Source: Verrucomicrobiota bacterium
Lineage (GTDB): Bacteria; Chlamydiota; Chlamydiia; Chlamydiales; SM23-39
DNA length: 64,000 bases
Assembly (NCBI GenBank): GCA_018239895.1
Contig: JAFEGL010000064.1
Span: 33,536 to 97,535, forward strand
Reading direction: 5' to 3'
In this document: piece by piece, positions 1 to 8,878 of the stretch
How positions within the stretch are numbered: the first letter of the stretch is position 1
Layout of the letters: each line of letters begins with the position of its first letter
Made by a program: the position numbers and the translations under genes
Notes under the pieces: model-generated
Seen by the model: only the letters and a program-made list of their open reading frames with translations
The model's database searches: none
Told to the model about the DNA's origin: nothing

Positions 1-998
1 TCCATCAAAATCGCTGTGTCGATTTGACCATCTTGGATAAGGCCCGAACTGTTTATTTCATTTTTTAGCGATTCGATGAGTTGACGGTCGCCATAAGCGC
101 TTTTTTGTAAATTATCTTGTAATTTTCTAATGGCTGAATCCAAATTATCTACAGCTACAAGCAATAGGACTAAAGATTTGAGTTCTGGATTTTTGTGTAG
201 ATTTCGGATGTCTGGGTTGGCTTTGAGCATTTTAGCAATCTTTTCTACAAGTAAACCCTTAGGTTCATAAAGGGGATCCTCATTTAACCGATTTCTGATT
301 CTTTCAATTTCTGTAGCAAGAAGATCTTCTACAGTTTTTTGGTGGTTTTTCTGTTTTTCTTTGAAAGTAGGATCGAATCTCAATAGAGAAAGGGGAATGG
401 AATTTGCGGAATATTCTTTAAAGTCTGAGCCTAATTTATCTAAACCGGGATAAAAAATATCCAGCGTCGCTTTGTCAATGCCTAATAGTCCCATCGCTGT
501 GGCTTTCATAGGAATATCTCTAGGCAATTCTTCTCGTAATTGAACTTCCTGAAACAGTTCCCACGCAATTTCGCCGTATGAACCAGGTTTTAGGTGCTTG
601 AGGGCTTCTTTTCGGTGGGGATGAGCCAGAGGGCCTGTATCGGCTAATAAAAAATCTGAACCGACTACCAACGCTTCACCAGCGCGATACGAGTATCTCC
701 CGTTTGGCTGATTATCCAGTTGATCTAAGGCCTCGGTATATTCTTGTTTTGAGTGGGGTTTCCATGTGGCTATTGTTGCCATACGGCCGAATTTGTGTAT
801 CCCGAAACTCTTATCTTCATTCCAATCATAGTCGCCAGTGTCATAGTTTCTTAAGTCTCCAATCGCATAGCGCTCTACGGGTTCTGCCACATAGGTTTGG
901 AAAAGTTCGGAGGCTCTTTCTACGGCCCTGCTAGCCTTTTCTCTAATCGAATTTACTAAAGAATTGTCAGTTATGCTGTTAGTAATGCTTGAAATCAT
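1..998 (-). CDS. Cytochrome P450-like protein, 3' end outside window (tentative)
   Basis: An open frame runs without a stop from an ATG at 998 to the left edge, giving about 332 residues and no terminus. I do not recognise the protein outright, but its layout resembles a P450. Residues 127-133 (HPHRKEA) sit where the helix C H..R element lies. Residues 274-292 (PELKSLVLLLVAVDNLDSAI) resemble the I helix, and LIESLKNEI near 307-315 resembles the segment before the K helix. The I-helix acid/threonine pair is absent, and the heme-binding Cys loop and ExxR would lie outside the window. There is no signal peptide. The gene is AT-rich compared with its neighbours, with a TATAAT-like hexamer at 1031-1036 and no clear -35. 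It could instead be an unrelated helical protein. Confidence 0.4.
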   Translation of the reverse strand, partial: MISSITNSITDNSLVNSIREKASRAVERASELFQTYVAEPVERYAIGDLRNYDTGDYDWNEDKSFGIHKFGRMATIATWKPHSKQEYTEALDQLDNQPNGRYSYRAGEALVVGSDFLLADTGPLAHPHRKEALKHLKPGSYGEIAWELFQEVQLREELPRDIPMKATAMGLLGIDKATLDIFYPGLDKLGSDFKEYSANSIPLSLLRFDPTFKEKQKNHQKTVEDLLATEIERIRNRLNEDPLYEPKGLLVEKIAKMLKANPDIRNLHKNPELKSLVLLLVAVDNLDSAIRKLQDNLQKSAYGDRQLIESLKNEINSSGLIQDGQIDTAILM

Positions 999-1106
999 AT
1001 TTTTCCGATAATTTTATAATTAAAGGAAATATTATAACATATTAACAAATATAATTATACGTAAAAACAAAAATAATAAAGTGCTTAATATTAGTTACTT
1101 GCGATT

Positions 1107-1991
1107 CTAGAAGCCGATGTTGAGGCTGGCGCCGCCGTAGGGGGCCGACTCGACGTCGGTGTAGAGGGCGTTCTTGCCGTGGCGGTTCTTGACGTAGAAG
1201 TTGCCGCCAAAGTTCCAGCCGCCGTAGATCTCGGCCTCGAGACGGAGGAAGATTTCGTAGCGGACGTTCAGCTCGGTGCCGATGGTCGAATAGTTGAAGA
1301 CCGACTCGGGCTGGGGCTGGTGGGTTCCGGTTCTGAAACGCTCTTTTAAGGGGCGCGCGCGAAGAGAGAAGGTCCAGTTCTTGTCGAGCTTGTACTCGAC
1401 TTTATAGTCGAGCGGGAAGACGATCAGGAAAAGCCATTTGTCGTAGGTGTAGTCGAAGCCGATGACTGGATAGATCTGAGATCCTTCCATCCCGGTATAT
1501 CCGTAGGCGCCGACATGGTAGTGCCAATCTTTCCAGATTTCGTAGGCTCCCCAGAGAAGGGCCGAAAATAGGTTGTAGCGGTTGTTGCCGAAGTGCTTTG
1601 TGTCCATGTTGTAATCGGCCCGCATGATCCAGCGCCACTTGTCGAGCGCATTTGTGTAGTAGGTGAGGGCGAATTGGACATAATTGAACCGGGTCGAATT
1701 GAACTTGGGGTTCTTGTTCCAGTCCATTTTGAACGTGGTGTATTCGACTCGGGGAATGAAATAGTTCTTTTCGTTGATCGGAGTGAGGAGGTAGACGAAA
1801 CTGCTCACTTTGTTGAAGACCAAATTTCCTTTGTAGTGGTTCTCAGTCAGATTGGCTGTGCCTAGGAAAATAGAGGTGGCGCCGGCATGGAGCGGATGGA
1901 AATCCCAGTATTTGTAGTCCCTCTTTTGCTCTTCGGCCGAGAGGGTCAACGCACACAAGAGGGCAGCTGAGGCAAGTAGTTTTCGGATCAT
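1107..1991 (-). CDS. Putative outer-membrane beta-barrel protein with signal peptide
   Basis: This encodes 294 aa starting at MIRKLLASAALLCALTLSAEE, a standard signal peptide with cleavage after SA. The frame is open 62 codons further upstream, but that extension runs through an inverted repeat (2001-2168) and would bury the signal peptide, so I start at 1991. The mature part is rich in alternating aromatic strands (WRWIMRADYNMD, RFNYVQFALTYYTN) and ends in ASLNIGF, a C-terminal strand ending in Phe as barrels do. It may belong to the DUF6268 group of outer-membrane proteins, which is inference. It lies downstream of recN on the same strand with a hairpin element between them. Confidence 0.55.
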   Translation of the reverse strand: MIRKLLASAALLCALTLSAEEQKRDYKYWDFHPLHAGATSIFLGTANLTENHYKGNLVFNKVSSFVYLLTPINEKNYFIPRVEYTTFKMDWNKNPKFNSTRFNYVQFALTYYTNALDKWRWIMRADYNMDTKHFGNNRYNLFSALLWGAYEIWKDWHYHVGAYGYTGMEGSQIYPVIGFDYTYDKWLFLIVFPLDYKVEYKLDKNWTFSLRARPLKERFRTGTHQPQPESVFNYSTIGTELNVRYEIFLRLEAEIYGGWNFGGNFYVKNRHGKNALYTDVESAPYGGASLNIGF

Positions 1992-2000
1992 TCGAGTCAG

Positions 2001-2168
2001 TTGCAAAACTCCCCGTCCCAGAAAAATCGAAGATTTTGAATCAGTTTGTCGGGGCTGCAACGCAGACCGAACGCCGCCGCCGAGTACATACTCAGGGGAG
2101 TGAAACTCGGCGGTGGCGCGACAAAATGGCTCAAAAGGGCGATTTTGCTGGGACGGGGAGTTTTGCAA
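2001..2168. repeat. Long imperfect inverted repeat (hairpin element A)
   Basis: The 21 bp at 2001-2021 (ttgcaaaactccccgtccca plus g) is the exact reverse complement of 2148-2168. Complementarity continues inward with mismatches: gaaaaatcg against cgattttgc, tttgtcg against cgacaaa, and gccgccgccgag against ctcggcggtggc. The whole 168 bp can therefore fold into one hairpin. It fills the gap between recN and the outer-membrane protein gene and has no convincing ORF. Its arms do not match the other hairpins in this window. Confidence 0.85.
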
Positions 2169-2181
2169 TTGGCTCATTCGT

Positions 2182-3792
2182 TTATCCTATGTGCTTTTCG
2201 CTTTTTTGAAAATAGTTTGATTGTCCCAACATTCTTTGAAATTCCATTTCTCTCTCGGATTTGAGGAGTTTTTGGACTGTGGTGATTGAATCTTTTTTCG
2301 AAACGAGGAAGTGGTGGGTGGCAAATGTGGCGACTTGAACAAAGTGGGTGACGCAGATCACTTGCCGGGTTTGGGAGAGGGTTTGAAGCTTGGCGCCCAG
2401 GATCGACGCCGTTTGCCCGCCAACATTGCTGTCGATCTCGTCAAAGATGAGACAGGAGCTTTTCTCTTTGTCGGCCAGGGTCGTCTTGATGGCGAGGAGG
2501 AGGCGGGAGAGTTCGCCGCCGCTGGCGCACTCTTCGAGCGGCAAAGGGGCGTAGCCGGGGTTTGCGGTGAAGAGGAAGGCGACCGAGTCGATTCCTTGGG
2601 AGGAGATCTCCTTCGGGAGGACGGCGATTTCGAAACGGGCCTGCGGAAGATTGAGCGACCTGACTTCAGCGGCTATTTTTTCGGCAAAGAGGGGAGCTGC
2701 CTCTTTTCTTGAGCGGGAGATAGCAGAGGCTTTGGCCCGGTTTTTCTCCTGCAGAGTATTGAGTTTCGACTGGGCCGCTTCGATCTCATCTCCAAGACTC
2801 CGATCGAGCCGCTGGGCGAGGGAAATTTTTAGACGCTCGATCTCTTCCCGAGGGCCGAACCGCTTTTTCAACTTTTCAAGGGCTGCAAGCCGTGTTTCAA
2901 CGGCGGTCAACCGATTTGGATCGGTATCGAGCCGATCAAGGTAGGAACGGAGAGTGAATGAAACCTCTTCCAACTCGAGGGCGGAGCGTTTCATCCCTTC
3001 GTAAGATTCTGAAAGACGGGGATCGAACCGAAGAAGAGGTTCGAGCGAATGGGCTGTCCGCTTCAAGATGGGGACGAGCGGCTCTTGGCTTTCTGATAAA
3101 AGAGCTACAATCGAGCCGACTTTCTCGAGGAGCTCTTGGGCGTTGGTCAATAGGTAGTGCTCTTGAGTCAGTTTTTCTTCCTCGCCCTCTTTCCAGTCGA
3201 CCTCCTCGATGGCAGCTAGGTCCTCTTCGGCGCGGAGCCGCTCCCGTTCGCCTTTTTCCCGGTCGTTGAGGAGCTGTTCGAGGTGCAATTTTAGGGTCCG
3301 TTCTTCTTCATAGCTTTGGGCAAAGGAGGCTGTCTCAGGCAGAATCCCGGCAAACGCATCGAGCCATTTTCTCTGTTCGTCGCAGGAGCAAAGGGTCGCA
3401 GAGCTGCTCTGGTCGACGAGCTCGATCGAGCTGCCGACAATTTTTTTTAGGGTCGATAGGCTGATTTGGCTCTCCTCGAAAAAGCAGCGGCTCTTACCCG
3501 AACGGTGGATCTCGCGGCGGATCGAGACGATGGGGGTGGAAGGGAGCTCGATCTCCTCCTCTTCGAAGCCGCGGAGATGGCGCGCTTCGATCTCGGCTTC
3601 GACGATAGCAAGGGGGGCTCCGGCCCGGATCTGCTGCGCATCGGCCTTCGCGCCGAGGAGGAGACGGATTGCGCTCAAGAGAGCCGATTTGCCCGAGCCT
3701 GTCTCGCCTGTGATGATGTTGAGTCCTTGGCCGAATTTGATCTCCGATTTTTCAATGAGGATCAGATTTTGGATGGAAAGGCTGGAAATCAT
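2182..3792 (-). CDS. recN: DNA repair protein RecN
   Basis: RecN is an SMC-like ATPase that acts in double-strand break repair with RecA. The 536 aa match the family length of about 550. Residues 29-36 are the Walker A motif GETGSGKS. SGGELSR at 424-430 is the ABC signature, and CLIFDEID near 447-454 is Walker B with its catalytic Glu, followed by a D-loop-like SNVGG. The middle (about 150-370) is coiled-coil sequence rich in Glu, Leu and Arg. Its start overlaps the stop of rnhC by 4 nt (3789-3792), so the two are probably translationally coupled. Identification is firm. Confidence 0.95.
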   Translation of the reverse strand: MISSLSIQNLILIEKSEIKFGQGLNIITGETGSGKSALLSAIRLLLGAKADAQQIRAGAPLAIVEAEIEARHLRGFEEEEIELPSTPIVSIRREIHRSGKSRCFFEESQISLSTLKKIVGSSIELVDQSSSATLCSCDEQRKWLDAFAGILPETASFAQSYEEERTLKLHLEQLLNDREKGERERLRAEEDLAAIEEVDWKEGEEEKLTQEHYLLTNAQELLEKVGSIVALLSESQEPLVPILKRTAHSLEPLLRFDPRLSESYEGMKRSALELEEVSFTLRSYLDRLDTDPNRLTAVETRLAALEKLKKRFGPREEIERLKISLAQRLDRSLGDEIEAAQSKLNTLQEKNRAKASAISRSRKEAAPLFAEKIAAEVRSLNLPQARFEIAVLPKEISSQGIDSVAFLFTANPGYAPLPLEECASGGELSRLLLAIKTTLADKEKSSCLIFDEIDSNVGGQTASILGAKLQTLSQTRQVICVTHFVQVATFATHHFLVSKKDSITTVQKLLKSEREMEFQRMLGQSNYFQKSEKHIG

Positions 3793-4676
3793 ATCTCTTG
3801 CATCGTTTTGAAATGGGTTTTAGCAGCGCTGGATAGGGCTTCGATCCCTTTTTGCTCTACGATGGCGCGGGCCGCAACAATGACCCGCTTATTAGCCCCT
3901 TTTGGAAGTTCGAGTCCAAATTCTTCGCTGAGGGTCTTCATCCCTTCGACAAACCCTGCGCGGGCGACAATCGAGGCGGCTGCGACGACGAGATCTTCTT
4001 CGCCTTTTACCCGCTGCTCTAGGTTGATCTCGAGCTTTTTCTGTTTGAGGAAGTTCCCCACCACATGCTTGTCGGCAAATTGGTCTAAGATTGCCTCCTT
4101 GCAGCCTGTTTTGGCGCTCAAATCGCCGAGCGCCGCCGTGTGGGCCCAGGCGAGGAGCCGGTTGAGATTTTTGAATTTGGCGTAGAGCTCATTGTACTTT
4201 TTGGGAAAGAGGCGGATCAGAGTATAAGGAAAAGCGGTCCTGATTTTTTGGGCGAGTTTGAGGATCGTATCGTCGGAGAGCATTTTACTGTCGCGCACTC
4301 CGATCTTTTGCATCTCCTGAATCCCGGGGCCGTCGGCATAGACGGCGGCGATGCAAAGCGGGCCGAAGAAATCGCCCTTGCCCGCTTCGTCCATCCCGAT
4401 GTGGGGGACAAGATTGAGGTGGGCCTCCGGATGGGAGAATTTAAATTCCTGCAGGATTTCCGGCTCGAGATAAAACTCTATAAAAGGGTCCATCTCTTTT
4501 CCCTGCACGGTCAGTTTACCCGACTCATATAAGGTGCAAGAGATCCCCTTTTTCTTTGCTGAAAAAATCGTGTAGGGCGGTTTAGCGATCTCAAATCCTT
4601 GCGAGACGAGATCGGTTTGCAGTTTGTCTGCCAGCTTAATATCGATCGTTGCGGTAAAACAGGAAATTTTAGCCAT
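3789..4676 (-). CDS. rnhC: Ribonuclease HIII
   Basis: RNase HIII cleaves the RNA strand of RNA-DNA hybrids. I choose the ATG at 4676 (295 aa, MAKISCF...); the open frame extends 54 codons upstream but that part is not family-like and overlaps the promoter side of the divergent rodZ-like gene. Residues 94-107 are GMDEAGKGDFFGPL, with the Asp96-Glu97 pair of the active site. The N-terminal 85 residues fit the TBP-like substrate-binding domain that separates HIII from HII. RNase HIII in place of HI is typical of Chlamydiae (CT008), and the divergent rodZ-like neighbour matches CT009. Confidence 0.93.
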   Translation of the reverse strand: MAKISCFTATIDIKLADKLQTDLVSQGFEIAKPPYTIFSAKKKGISCTLYESGKLTVQGKEMDPFIEFYLEPEILQEFKFSHPEAHLNLVPHIGMDEAGKGDFFGPLCIAAVYADGPGIQEMQKIGVRDSKMLSDDTILKLAQKIRTAFPYTLIRLFPKKYNELYAKFKNLNRLLAWAHTAALGDLSAKTGCKEAILDQFADKHVVGNFLKQKKLEINLEQRVKGEEDLVVAAASIVARAGFVEGMKTLSEEFGLELPKGANKRVIVAARAIVEQKGIEALSSAAKTHFKTMQEI

Positions 4677-4749
4677 ACCCAATATCTTAAGTCCTTGGAC
4701 GGAATTCCTCAAGTCAGATATTATCAATCTACGTAATCCGAGAGGTCGT

Positions 4750-5160
4750 ATGAGCGATGGTTTGAAGAAAATGGGCGAAACTTTTCGCACAAAAAGAGAA
4801 GAGATGAGCCTATCCTTAAAAGAGGTAGAAAACGCCACGTCGATTCGGGCTCTCTATTTGCAGGCGATCGAAGAGGGGCGGATCAGTCATTTTCTGTCGA
4901 CCGCATATGCTCTCGGCTTTATCCGCCAATACGCAAATTTTCTCGGATACGATTCAGAAAGATTAGGACGCGAACATCCTGAAGTGTTGAGGATCCAACC
5001 GGAAAAGCAAGATTTTGCCTACGGAATCGGGACCTTGGAAACCAGAGGAAGTCCTCATGGAGGAGTCCGCTGGATGCCCAATCTGATGTGGGGCGGGATT
5101 GTCGTGGCCACTTTAGTCGCAGCTTGGTACTTTGCAAAATTCATGGGCGCCTTTAGCTGA
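4750..5160 (+). CDS. rodZ: RodZ-like helix-turn-helix membrane protein (CT009-like)
   Basis: This is a 136-aa protein with an XRE-type HTH at about residues 7-70 (GETFRTKREEMSLSLKEVEN, then YLQAIEEGR) and one membrane segment at 113-130 close to the C-terminus. This short RodZ layout, lacking the long periplasmic region of E. coli RodZ, is the chlamydial form (CT009), which binds MreB at the division plane. The HTH is used as a protein-docking module rather than for DNA binding in the family. The start at 4750 was chosen because it begins just before the HTH; the frame is open further upstream. Its head-to-head position with rnhC repeats the Chlamydia gene order. Confidence 0.85.
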   Translation: MSDGLKKMGETFRTKREEMSLSLKEVENATSIRALYLQAIEEGRISHFLSTAYALGFIRQYANFLGYDSERLGREHPEVLRIQPEKQDFAYGIGTLETRGSPHGGVRWMPNLMWGGIVVATLVAAWYFAKFMGAFS

Positions 5161-5209
5161 TTCTTTTCTTGCTTGCTGCTAAATTTTTTTTGGGATATGT
5201 ATAGAAGCT

Positions 5210-7060
5210 ATGTTGGAAGCTCTGGGTGATTACATCATTCAAAAGCAGCTGGGCCATGGAGCCTTTGGCGATGTCTATCTCGCTGAACACCGCTTCATCA
5301 AGCGCCTATTTGCTCTCAAAATTCTCCCGCAAGAAATTTGCACAGATTTAGGTTTTGTCCGCAGGTTCGAGGCGAAAGTTTCTGAAATTGCAGCGCTAGA
5401 CCATCCCAACATCGCCAAAATCCACAATGTCTCATCCCACGATGGCCAATATTTCATCGTGATGGATCCGATCGTCGATAGCTACGGCGAAACGATGAAT
5501 CTCGACCGCTATCTTTCTTTAAAAGGGAAATCGCTGAGCGAAGAGGACTCTGAAGACCTTTTACGCCAAGTGGCGGGAGCCCTCGATTACGCCCACGAAA
5601 GGGGAGTGGTCCACGGCTCTCTCAAGCTAACCAATATATTGGTTGTGGGGACAGAAACGGGAGTTCGTCTCCTCCTCTCCGACTTCGGCCTAAATCGGCT
5701 CATCGGCGAGGGGATCTCTTTCCTTAGACTCTGCGAACAGGCCTCCAAGGCGCTTATTCCCCACCTTCAAACCTCGTCTGAAAAAGCGATCCAGATCGGG
5801 CGGAACTTCGTCCGCAGCCTCTCTTTTCTCGCTCCCGAGCAAAAGACACTCGAAGAGGTGATCTCCGATCCGAAAGTCGACGGCTACTCTTTCGGCGTCC
5901 TTGCCTACTTCGTCCTCATCGGTAAGATCCCCGAAGGGTGCTTCGATCTTCCATCCAGACTTTTGCCCGACGCGAAGAAAAACTGGGACCTTTTGATCAA
6001 CCGGTGCCTCCAGGTCAATCCGAATGTCCGGCCTCAAAAGATCATCCAGGCGATGAATGAGTATCTTTTGGCTCCGAGGACAATATCAAAAGAGACCTTG
6101 AGCCTCGCCGAAATCGAAGGAAATCTCGACAGCATCCTCCAAATGTCCTTCGAGTTTCCCAACAAAGCGGCCGCCGCAGTCCAAACGCAACAGGAGATTG
6201 CCAAGCCTGTCTTGAAACCGCAAGAGATTGCCCGCCCCGAATATGAATCGGACCCCGCTGCGGTTTTCCAGCGCGACACTCTCGTCTCCCATTACGAACC
6301 GAAAAAGAGCGAAGTCAAAGAGGTCGATCCTCTCTTAACCGATATGATTGTCGTCCCTGGCGGCAACTATTGGAGGGGGAGCAACGAAGGGGCCCGGGAT
6401 GAGATGCCTCGCCATCCGATCAAGCTCCCCAGTTTTGCCCTCGATCTCCATGCAGTCACCAATGAACAGTTTGTCCGATTTCTCCAAGCCATGGGCGGAG
6501 AAAAGGACCACAACAACAACGACATCATCCGCCTCAGAGACTCCCGCATTAAACGGACGGGCGGCAAACTCGTGATCGAGTCGGGCTACGGAAAGCACCC
6601 CGTCGTCGGCGTGACCTGGTACGGCGCCGTCGCTTATGCGAAGTGGATCGGCAAACGGCTCCCCACTGAAGCAGAGTGGGAAGCGGCCTCGAGCAGCGGC
6701 CGGGAAAACAATCTCTATCCCACTGGCATCGAGATCGAACGGAGTCACGCCAACTTCTTCAGCTCCGACACAACACCGGTGATGAGCTATCCGCCGAACG
6801 CCTTCGGTTTTTACGACATGGCTGGCAACGTCTACGAGTGGTGCCAAGACTGGTACGCCTATAACTATTACGACGCCTCGGTTGTGGAGCCCGATAATCC
6901 GCAGGGTCCCCCGCAGGGCGTCTACCGAGTTCTCCGCGGCGGCTGTTGGAAATCGTTGAAGGACGACCTCCGCTGCGCCCACCGGCACCGGAACAACCCG
7001 GGCGCGGTCAACGGCACGTACGGCTTCCGCTGCGCAGCCGACGTCGCGATCTCTTCATGA
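5210..7060 (+). CDS. pkn1: Pkn1-type Ser/Thr kinase fused to FGE-sulfatase domain
   Basis: The 616-aa protein has an N-terminal Hanks kinase domain (about 7-300) and a C-terminal formylglycine-generating-enzyme/C-type-lectin-like domain (about 375-612; RLPTEAEWEAA, GFYDMAGNVYEWCQDW, RVLRGGCW). This fusion is the chlamydial Pkn1 (CT145) architecture. The glycine loop GHGAFG (15-20), Lys37 and DFG (158-160) are present. The catalytic loop reads HGSLKLTN (135-142) instead of HRDLKxxN, so the catalytic Asp is Ser; phosphotransfer may be weak or absent. There is no membrane segment. Its TGA overlaps the ATG of the next gene. The identification of the fusion is firm; its activity is uncertain. Confidence 0.92.
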   Translation: MLEALGDYIIQKQLGHGAFGDVYLAEHRFIKRLFALKILPQEICTDLGFVRRFEAKVSEIAALDHPNIAKIHNVSSHDGQYFIVMDPIVDSYGETMNLDRYLSLKGKSLSEEDSEDLLRQVAGALDYAHERGVVHGSLKLTNILVVGTETGVRLLLSDFGLNRLIGEGISFLRLCEQASKALIPHLQTSSEKAIQIGRNFVRSLSFLAPEQKTLEEVISDPKVDGYSFGVLAYFVLIGKIPEGCFDLPSRLLPDAKKNWDLLINRCLQVNPNVRPQKIIQAMNEYLLAPRTISKETLSLAEIEGNLDSILQMSFEFPNKAAAAVQTQQEIAKPVLKPQEIARPEYESDPAAVFQRDTLVSHYEPKKSEVKEVDPLLTDMIVVPGGNYWRGSNEGARDEMPRHPIKLPSFALDLHAVTNEQFVRFLQAMGGEKDHNNNDIIRLRDSRIKRTGGKLVIESGYGKHPVVGVTWYGAVAYAKWIGKRLPTEAEWEAASSSGRENNLYPTGIEIERSHANFFSSDTTPVMSYPPNAFGFYDMAGNVYEWCQDWYAYNYYDASVVEPDNPQGPPQGVYRVLRGGCWKSLKDDLRCAHRHRNNPGAVNGTYGFRCAADVAISS

Positions 7061-7839
7061 TGAAATTGCCACTTGTTGGCCTAGGAACTTGGGAACTTCG
7101 CGGGGACGAGTGCGAAAGAGTTGTCCGTGAAGCCCTCGAGTTAGGTTACCGCCACATCGATACAGCCCATCTTTACAGCAATCACGAAGCCATCGGAAAA
7201 GCGATCGCCCCTTTTGACAGGGCCCAGCTTTTCATCACTTCCAAACTCGCCCTTTCCCAAATCGACTGGCACAAGATCGAGGTATCGGTGGAAAAGGCCT
7301 GCGACGAAGCGTTGAAAGAGCTGCAGACCGACTATATAGACCTCTATCTTCTCCACTGGCCTCGAGTCGAGGGCTCCCATGCGGAAATCTTCGATGCGAT
7401 GGAAAAGCTGATCGAGAAGGGGAAAATTCGGCAAATGGGGGCAAGCAACTTTACGATTGATGAGTTGAAAGAGGAGCGTCGCATCTCGGCCAATCAGGTC
7501 GAGTTCCATCCCTATCTTTTTCAAAAGGAGCTTTGGGAGTTTTGCAAATCGGATAAGATCCAATTGATCTCCTACCGTTCGTTTGGGAAGGGGGCCCTCT
7601 TGGAAGAGCCGCTCTTTCATGAGGTGGGCAAAAAGCACAATAAGCTGGCGGCCCAGGTTGTTTTGCGGTGGATCGTTCAGCGGGGGATCGCCGTCATTCC
7701 AAAAGCCTCGTCTAGGAAACATCTGGCGGAGAATCTGTCGATTTTGGATTATTCTCTGAGTTCAGAGGAGATGGAGAGGATCGACGCTTTGAATCGGGGA
7801 CAAAGCTTTACCAAGCGGCCCGCGAAAGAATCCAATTAG
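7057..7839 (+). CDS. Aldo/keto reductase
   Basis: This is a 260-aa NADPH-dependent oxidoreductase of the AKR fold, slightly shorter than the usual 275-320. The catalytic tetrad is visible: Asp35 (GYRHIDTA), Tyr40, Lys63 (ITSKL) and His100 (LYLLHWP). IPKASS near the C-terminus is the cofactor-binding motif. The ATG at 7057 overlaps the pkn1 stop (ATGATGA), so the two are coupled; the frame is open upstream inside pkn1, but that extension is out-of-frame pkn1 sequence. The substrate cannot be read from the sequence. The 3' end overlaps the convergent hydrolase gene by 32 nt. Confidence 0.88.
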   Translation: MMKLPLVGLGTWELRGDECERVVREALELGYRHIDTAHLYSNHEAIGKAIAPFDRAQLFITSKLALSQIDWHKIEVSVEKACDEALKELQTDYIDLYLLHWPRVEGSHAEIFDAMEKLIEKGKIRQMGASNFTIDELKEERRISANQVEFHPYLFQKELWEFCKSDKIQLISYRSFGKGALLEEPLFHEVGKKHNKLAAQVVLRWIVQRGIAVIPKASSRKHLAENLSILDYSLSSEEMERIDALNRGQSFTKRPAKESN

Positions 7840-8818
7840 TTATTTCATCTAGGACTTGGGGCGAGAGGGTCTCAGGAGACTGGGCATACTCTGCAAATGT
7901 TCCTGTTTTGCAAGTTTGCATCCCGTGATTGTGGTTGGGCAAAACTTGAGTCTTGTAGTCGGAATGGCCCGCGTCTTTTAGAGTTTGCTCTATTCGAGAT
8001 AGATTTTGTGAAGGGGAGACGACTAGATCGAGATCTCCATTTAGCGCCAGGATCGGACATTTGAGGTTTTTTAGAGCAGTCGCAGGATCGTAGGTAAAAC
8101 TAAAGCGGAACCATTTGGAATTGAAGAAGGCGATTTGGGCTTCAGGCGGGCCATAGCAAGAGTTCGTTGTCCGCTGATCGAATAGAGCTTTCAAGAGAAT
8201 TTCACCTTTGTTGGGATCGCTTTCTTGAGAGAGAACTTTGAAGAGCTCTTTCCGGAAGGCAAGGCTTTCTTGAATTTGATCTTCTGGCACCCCGTCCGCC
8301 CGTTGCAAAGCCTCTTCTTGGGTCAAAATCAGTTCCTCCCATTTGACGCAGGGAGCTGCCAAAGAGACGACGAAGGCGATGTCATCGGACTGGGTGGCGG
8401 CGTAAGCGGCTGTCATCCCGCCTTCGCTGTGACCGATAAATCCGATCGCGTTGGGATCGATTTCTTTGCGCGACTTCAGGTATTCGACGGCAGCTAAGCC
8501 ATCTTGGGCAAAATCTCTTAAGTCGGCTGAATTGTAGTCGCCGCCCGATTCTCCAGCGCCCCGCTTGTCAAATCGGAGGACGGCGATCCCCCGCTTGGAT
8601 AGGTGGTCGGCCATGACGAGAAAGGGTTGGTGTCCCAGCATCGTGGAGTTTCTGTCAAAAGGGGCGGAGCCGTGCAAAAGGACAACGGCGGGAACTGGGG
8701 TTTCCGTTTGAGGGAGGCTGAATGTCCCTTTCAAGACAACTTCATCCGCCGGGTTCTTAAAGCTAACTTCCTCTTGAGGAGCTAAAAATGTGGTTACCAT
8801 GAGTATCCAAGCAATCAT
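7808..8818 (-). CDS. Alpha/beta hydrolase, probably exported
   Basis: A 336-aa esterase/peptidase-like hydrolase. It has an N-terminal hydrophobic stretch (IAWILMVTTFLAPQ) that may act as a short signal peptide. VLLHGSAPFDR around 47-55 forms the oxyanion loop, GHSEGG carries nucleophile Ser131, LALNGDLDLVV carries the acid and LPNHNHGMQ the His. The layout resembles S9-like acyl hydrolases of the YqiA/BAAT-like group. The substrate is unknown. It is convergent with the aldo/keto reductase and shares 32 nt with it; the gap to ispH is 60 nt, so both divergent promoters must lie there. Confidence 0.85.
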   Translation of the reverse strand: MIAWILMVTTFLAPQEEVSFKNPADEVVLKGTFSLPQTETPVPAVVLLHGSAPFDRNSTMLGHQPFLVMADHLSKRGIAVLRFDKRGAGESGGDYNSADLRDFAQDGLAAVEYLKSRKEIDPNAIGFIGHSEGGMTAAYAATQSDDIAFVVSLAAPCVKWEELILTQEEALQRADGVPEDQIQESLAFRKELFKVLSQESDPNKGEILLKALFDQRTTNSCYGPPEAQIAFFNSKWFRFSFTYDPATALKNLKCPILALNGDLDLVVSPSQNLSRIEQTLKDAGHSDYKTQVLPNHNHGMQTCKTGTFAEYAQSPETLSPQVLDEITNWILSRAAW

Positions 8819-8878
8819 GGGGAAGAGTCTAGCAAAAAGTTGATTTTTTTTGATTGGCTGTAGTAGACTGGATCGCTT

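Noticed and set aside
1992..2177. 62-codon N-terminal extension of the outer-membrane protein
   Set aside because: It runs through an inverted repeat and would put 62 residues before a perfect signal peptide.
6335..6988. 217-aa minus-strand ORF inside pkn1
   Set aside because: It lies fully opposite conserved FGE-domain codons and has no family features.
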